A stretch of 7,033 nt of DNA from an uncultured Lewinella sp. GTDB lineage: Bacteria; Bacteroidota; Bacteroidia; Chitinophagales; Saprospiraceae. Below the pieces are notes generated by a model, which ran no database searches, had not been told where the DNA came from, and was given only the letters and a program-made list of their open reading frames with translations. The stretch covers positions 1 to 7,033 of the forward strand of contig CALIGP010000396.1 in assembly GCA_938021455.1 (NCBI GenBank), read 5' to 3'. This document shows, in pieces, positions 6,802-7,033 of this stretch (within the stretch, counting starts at the first letter, position 1; each line of letters opens with the position of its first letter). The translations under genes and the position numbers were made by a program.

Positions 6802-6815
6802 TGGGGGCAACCCCA
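6802..6815 (+). terminator. Short hairpin immediately after the RidA stop codon
   Basis: TGGGG (6802-6806) and CCCCA (6811-6815) form a five-base-pair stem closed by GCAA, a GNRA tetraloop. It starts at the base after the stop codon. There is no T-run, so it may be an mRNA 3'-end stabiliser rather than a terminator. Confidence 0.25.
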
Positions 6816-6842
6816 GAGTAGGAGGATTCAACAAACTTGAAT

Positions 6843-6881
6843 GAGGGACGGAGGGTTGGCGTAGCCGGACCGTAGTCCCTC
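6843..6881. repeat. Large dyad between the RidA gene and the next gene, possible REP-like element
   Basis: GAGGGAC (6843-6849) and GTCCCTC (6875-6881) are perfect inverted arms. Between them a second small dyad, GGC-gta-GCC (6858-6866), is nested, giving a stem with an inner hairpin. No T-tract follows in either direction. The nested, GC-rich form and intergenic position suit a dispersed REP-like sequence. A regulatory leader for the gene at 6962 is the alternative. Confidence 0.4.
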
Positions 6882-6961
6882 GAACTAGAACCATCACGGC
6901 TCTGTCGCTCTTTCCCCTCGAAAATATCGCGGATCGTCTTAGATGCCATAACTTACGTTTT

Positions 6962-7033
6962 ATGAAAGCGCCCTTCTTCATCCTTTGCTGCCTTTTGACT
7001 ATTACGGCCACCGCCCAGGAGCTAAAAATGCAA
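6962..7033 (+). CDS. Start of a secreted protein, cut by the window edge
   Basis: From the ATG at 6962, 24 codons are open to the window end. They encode a typical signal peptide: MKAP, a hydrophobic core FFILCCLLTI, then a TATAQ cleavage region with a likely cut after ATA and QELKMQ following. The mature protein lies outside the window, so its function cannot be told. The gap of 160 bases after the RidA gene, holding a large dyad, argues for separate transcription, but this is not certain. Confidence 0.7.
   Translation, partial: MKAPFFILCCLLTITATAQELKMQ

Noticed and set aside
6686..6949. Minus-strand open frame starting MASKTIRDIFEGKER at 6949
   Set aside because: The first residues look plausible, but the frame then reads through the dyad and antisense to the RidA gene. 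Its start lies only 12 bases from the start of the divergent gene at 6962.

Overview
The window looks like chromosomal DNA from a marine-type Bacteroidota, possibly a Saprospiria/Lewinella relative. That placement is an inference. It rests on the DUF5107-TPR architecture, exported proteins whose lipidated Cys is followed by acidic residues (CNDDD, CNDDDD), the motif 'TW(F/Y)QDADGDG..NP', and mostly weak Shine-Dalgarno sites. No RNA gene, CRISPR array, transposase or phage gene was seen.

Layout. (1) 126-3422, plus strand: a large secreted protein with an N-terminal DUF5107 sugar-mutarotase-like domain and a long TPR solenoid. (2) 3423-3788: no convincing gene, but two strong hairpins. (3) 3789-6015, minus strand: a compact cluster, in transcription order a 363-residue YHYH-domain lipoprotein, a 212-residue exported protein with a C-terminal membrane anchor, and the remains of a second YHYH lipoprotein gene. 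The broken copy keeps its signal peptide and last YHYH motif, but the middle (about 270 codons by comparison with the intact paralogue) is gone and the two ends lie in different frames. Just past its stop codon, in the same frame, come 36 codons for a transmembrane helix and an RRR tail. (4) 6016-6249: a divergent intergenic region with a G8 tract and an inverted repeat. (5) 6250-6801, plus strand: a RidA/YjgF-family protein with a lipoprotein-type signal peptide. (6) 6802-6961: an intergenic stretch with a second, larger dyad. (7) 6962-7033, plus strand: the first 24 codons of another secreted protein, cut by the window edge.

How the genes may work together. The minus-strand cluster is the most interesting part. 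The intact YHYH protein carries a MopE-like putative metal-binding segment near its N-terminus and two YHYH motifs. Its neighbour is predicted to have histidine as its mature N-terminal residue and to be anchored by a C-terminal helix. Together they could form an envelope or cell-surface metal-handling (perhaps copper) module. This is a hypothesis from motifs and order, not an established function. The DUF5107-TPR and RidA genes have no evident functional link to it.
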